DNA from: Chitinophagaceae bacterium
GTDB lineage: Bacteria; Bacteroidota; Bacteroidia; Chitinophagales; UBA10324
Direction: 5' to 3'
Assembly: GCA_016717285.1 (NCBI GenBank)
Contig: JADKFU010000005.1
Coordinates: forward strand, 1,286,501 to 1,350,500
DNA: 64,000 nucleotides
Below, piece by piece: positions 61,947 through 64,000 of the stretch. The translations under genes and the position numbers were made by a program. Under the pieces are notes generated by a model, which searched no databases, had not been told where the DNA came from, and saw only the letters and a list, made by a program, of their open reading frames with translations. Positions within the stretch are counted from its first letter, which is position 1, and each line of letters opens with the position of its first letter.

Positions 61947-64000
61947 TCAGGATACTGAGCTCCCATCCGAAATCTTTTCCGAAGGCATCACAAATTTCAG
62001 ATTGCCGTTTTCATCTTCCGCCATCAGGATCATGCCTTTGGATTCGATGCCTTTGATTTTTCTCGGTGCAAGATTGGCCACCACACAAACCTGCTGACCA
62101 ATGATATTTTCCGGTGCATAATGTTCTGCAATTCCGGATACGATGGTGCGAACTTCATTCCCAAGATTGATTTTCAATTGAAGGAGTTTGTCTGCTTTCT
62201 TTACTTTTTCCGCAGCTTCAATAGTACCCACTCTTAATTCGAGTTTTGCAAAGTCGTCGTAAGTGATGGTGGATTTTTCAACGGTTGGTTCCGGACTTGA
62301 TTGATTATCTGATGTAGTTGTAGTGACAACCACTTGTTTTGTTGCCTGCAGTTTATCAAGTTGCATTGTAATTTCTTCGTCTTCAATTTTCTTAAATAAA
62401 AGAGAGGCTTCACCCAATTGATGTCCGGGTTTCATCAATTGTTTTCCGATCGCATCATCCCACTTCACATTATCAAGCTGCAGCATCTTTAATATTTTTT
62501 CTGAAGTGGCGGGAATAAACGGCTGGCATAAAATGGCAAGAGCTGCTGTAATTTCCAATGATAGATTGAGGATGGTTTCCACGCGTTGCCTGTCGGTATT
62601 GATTACTTTCCAGGGTTCATTGTCTGCAAGATATTTATTGCCGGTGCGGGCGAGATTCATTAATTCGCTCAAGGCATCACGAAAACGATATGCTTCAATA
62701 TTGTCTGCAATTTTCTGTGGAATACTTCTTAATTGTTCCAGGCAATCGTTGTCAAGTGCATTCAATTCATGTCGTGGCGGAACCTTGCTTTCGAAATAAT
62801 TCCTGGTAAGAACCAATGTGCGGTTTACAAAATTTCCAAGTATCGCGACGAGTTCATTGTTGATGCGTGCCTGGTAATCTTTCCAGGAAAAATCACTGTC
62901 TTTTGCTTCGGGTAAGATGGAAGTGAGTACATAGCGCAGTTCATCCTGCTTACCAGGAAAGTCAATTAAATAATCATGCAGCCAGACTGCCCAGTTGCGT
63001 GAAGTCGAAAGTTTATCTCCTTCAAGATTCAGGAATTCATTTGCAGGTACATTATCAGGAACAATGTATTCGCCATGCGCATGCAGAATAGCTGGAAAAA
63101 TGATGCAGTGAAAAACAATGTTGTCTTTGCCGATGAAGTGAATGAGTTTTGAATCAGGACTTTTCCAGTAATCTTCCCAGGAAGCAGACTTTACATTTTC
63201 CAGGTTCTTGATTTCCGGCTTCCTGTTTATAAAATATTCTTTCGTCGCGGAAATGTATCCAATCGGTGCATCAAACCAAACATACATTACTTTACCTTCC
63301 GAGTCAGGCAACGGCACTTTCACGCCCCATTCCAGATCTCTCGTCATGGCACGTGGCTGCAAGCCTTGATCGAGCCATGATTTGCACTGGCCGTACACAT
63401 TTGCTTTCCAGTCTTCTTTGTGACCTTCCAAAATCCATTCACGCAACCATCCTTCATAATTTTGCAAGGGCAGGAACCAGTGTTTGGTTTCCTTTAGTAT
63501 GGGTGATTTTCCACTTAGCGCAGACACAGGATTGATCAGATCTTTGGGAGAAAGAGAAGTGCCGCAGCGTTCGCATTGATCACCATAAGCTTTTTCATAA
63601 CCGCAGTTCGGACAAGTGCCCTGAATGTAACGATCTGCTAAAAATGTTTTTTCCTGTTCGTCATAAAACTGCAAAGAGGTTTCTTCAATAAAATCATTCT
63701 TCTTATACAGGTTCAGAAAGAATTCCTGTGCTGTTTCGTGGTGAACAATGTTGGAAGTACGGGAATAGATATCGAAGGAAATCCCGAATTGTTCAAAGCT
63801 GGTTTTCATCAGTTGATGATATTTATCAACGAACTGTTGTGGCGTGATACCCTCTTTACGCGCACCTAATGTGATAGGAACACCATGTTCATCAGAACCG
63901 CAAACAAATATTACATCATCGTTTCTCAACCTTCTGTACCGGACATAAATATCTGAAGGAATGTAAGCACCGGCGAGATGGCCTAAATGAATACCGCCAT
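61947..64000 (-). CDS. metG: Methionyl-tRNA synthetase (partial, 5' end beyond window)
   Basis: Charges tRNA-Met. The frame is open to the right edge. It continues through GGIHLGHLAGAYIPSDIYV (the HIGH-type motif HLGH) before VIFVCGSDEHGVPITLG. Only about 10-15 N-terminal codons are missing. A zinc knuckle CPNCGYEKAYGDQCERCG and the signature DKLSTSRN (KMSKS-type) follow. The C-terminus carries the tRNA-binding OB-fold (FAKLELRVGTIEAAEKVKKA ... NLAPRKIKGIESKGMILMA). A leucine codon at 63927-63929 could be mistaken for a start. Confidence 0.97.
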   Translation of the reverse strand, partial: GGIHLGHLAGAYIPSDIYVRYRRLRNDDVIFVCGSDEHGVPITLGARKEGITPQQFVDKYHQLMKTSFEQFGISFDIYSRTSNIVHHETAQEFFLNLYKKNDFIEETSLQFYDEQEKTFLADRYIQGTCPNCGYEKAYGDQCERCGTSLSPKDLINPVSALSGKSPILKETKHWFLPLQNYEGWLREWILEGHKEDWKANVYGQCKSWLDQGLQPRAMTRDLEWGVKVPLPDSEGKVMYVWFDAPIGYISATKEYFINRKPEIKNLENVKSASWEDYWKSPDSKLIHFIGKDNIVFHCIIFPAILHAHGEYIVPDNVPANEFLNLEGDKLSTSRNWAVWLHDYLIDFPGKQDELRYVLTSILPEAKDSDFSWKDYQARINNELVAILGNFVNRTLVLTRNYFESKVPPRHELNALDNDCLEQLRSIPQKIADNIEAYRFRDALSELMNLARTGNKYLADNEPWKVINTDRQRVETILNLSLEITAALAILCQPFIPATSEKILKMLQLDNVKWDDAIGKQLMKPGHQLGEASLLFKKIEDEEITMQLDKLQATKQVVVTTTTSDNQSSPEPTVEKSTITYDDFAKLELRVGTIEAAEKVKKADKLLQLKINLGNEVRTIVSGIAEHYAPENIIGQQVCVVANLAPRKIKGIESKGMILMAEDENGNLKFVMPSEKISDGSSVS

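Noticed and set aside
63930..64000. A metG start at the leucine codon at 63927-63929
   Set aside because: The frame continues upstream through the HLGH motif, so the gene is cut by the window edge, not started there.

Overview
The window looks like a chromosomal contig of a member of the Bacteroidota, probably near Chitinophagales. The signs are five secreted proteins with type IX secretion (T9SS) C-terminal sorting domains, TTTG / TAnnTTTG promoter elements (best upstream of yidC), a Ddl-PASTA gene pair, a MetG with a KLSTS signature, and AT-rich intergenic DNA with few Shine-Dalgarno sites. A 35-base G homopolymer suggests a draft or metagenome assembly. No rRNA, tRNA, CRISPR array or integrase was found.

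Region 1 to 44.2 kb is mostly ordinary core genome: accC; ccmB-ccmC-ccmD-like genes joined to a glutamate dehydrogenase; a membrane fatty acid desaturase; a flavoprotein; an AI-2E family transporter; a complete RND efflux operon (adaptor, pump, outer membrane factor); several T9SS proteins including a Fn3-sulfatase; an unusual double-length D-Ala-D-Ala ligase followed by a PASTA protein; a seven-heme cytochrome with TPRs; mltG, a YbgC-type thioesterase and a YihY-type membrane protein; two adjacent Asp-box T9SS proteins; yidC and pyrG. Gene edges here carry degenerate short-period repeats. One family has a GGCAAAGCCGGAG core, and nested inverted repeats enclose mltG.

Region 44.3 to 61.4 kb is an accessory island, more AT-rich in its first part. 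It opens with a tight three-gene operon: an AbiEi-type antitoxin behind a palindromic operator, an AbiEii-type nucleotidyltransferase toxin, and a 994-residue primase-helicase of the TOTE type. This is the best candidate for an unusual defence system. From 49.1 to 57.1 kb, one-to-three-gene units are separated by large imperfect palindromes ending in GCTAAC / GTTAGC, much like integron attC sites. Their cargo is a lipoprotein, a GNAT protein with a 57-residue partner, a His-rich protein with a PepSY-like and a DUF347 protein, and a metallo-beta-lactamase-fold protein. An IS1182-family element sits inside one palindrome. A response regulator and a CheB-CheR-PAS-histidine kinase fusion follow.

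Region 61.4 to 64 kb returns to a small lipoprotein and metG, which runs off the right edge.
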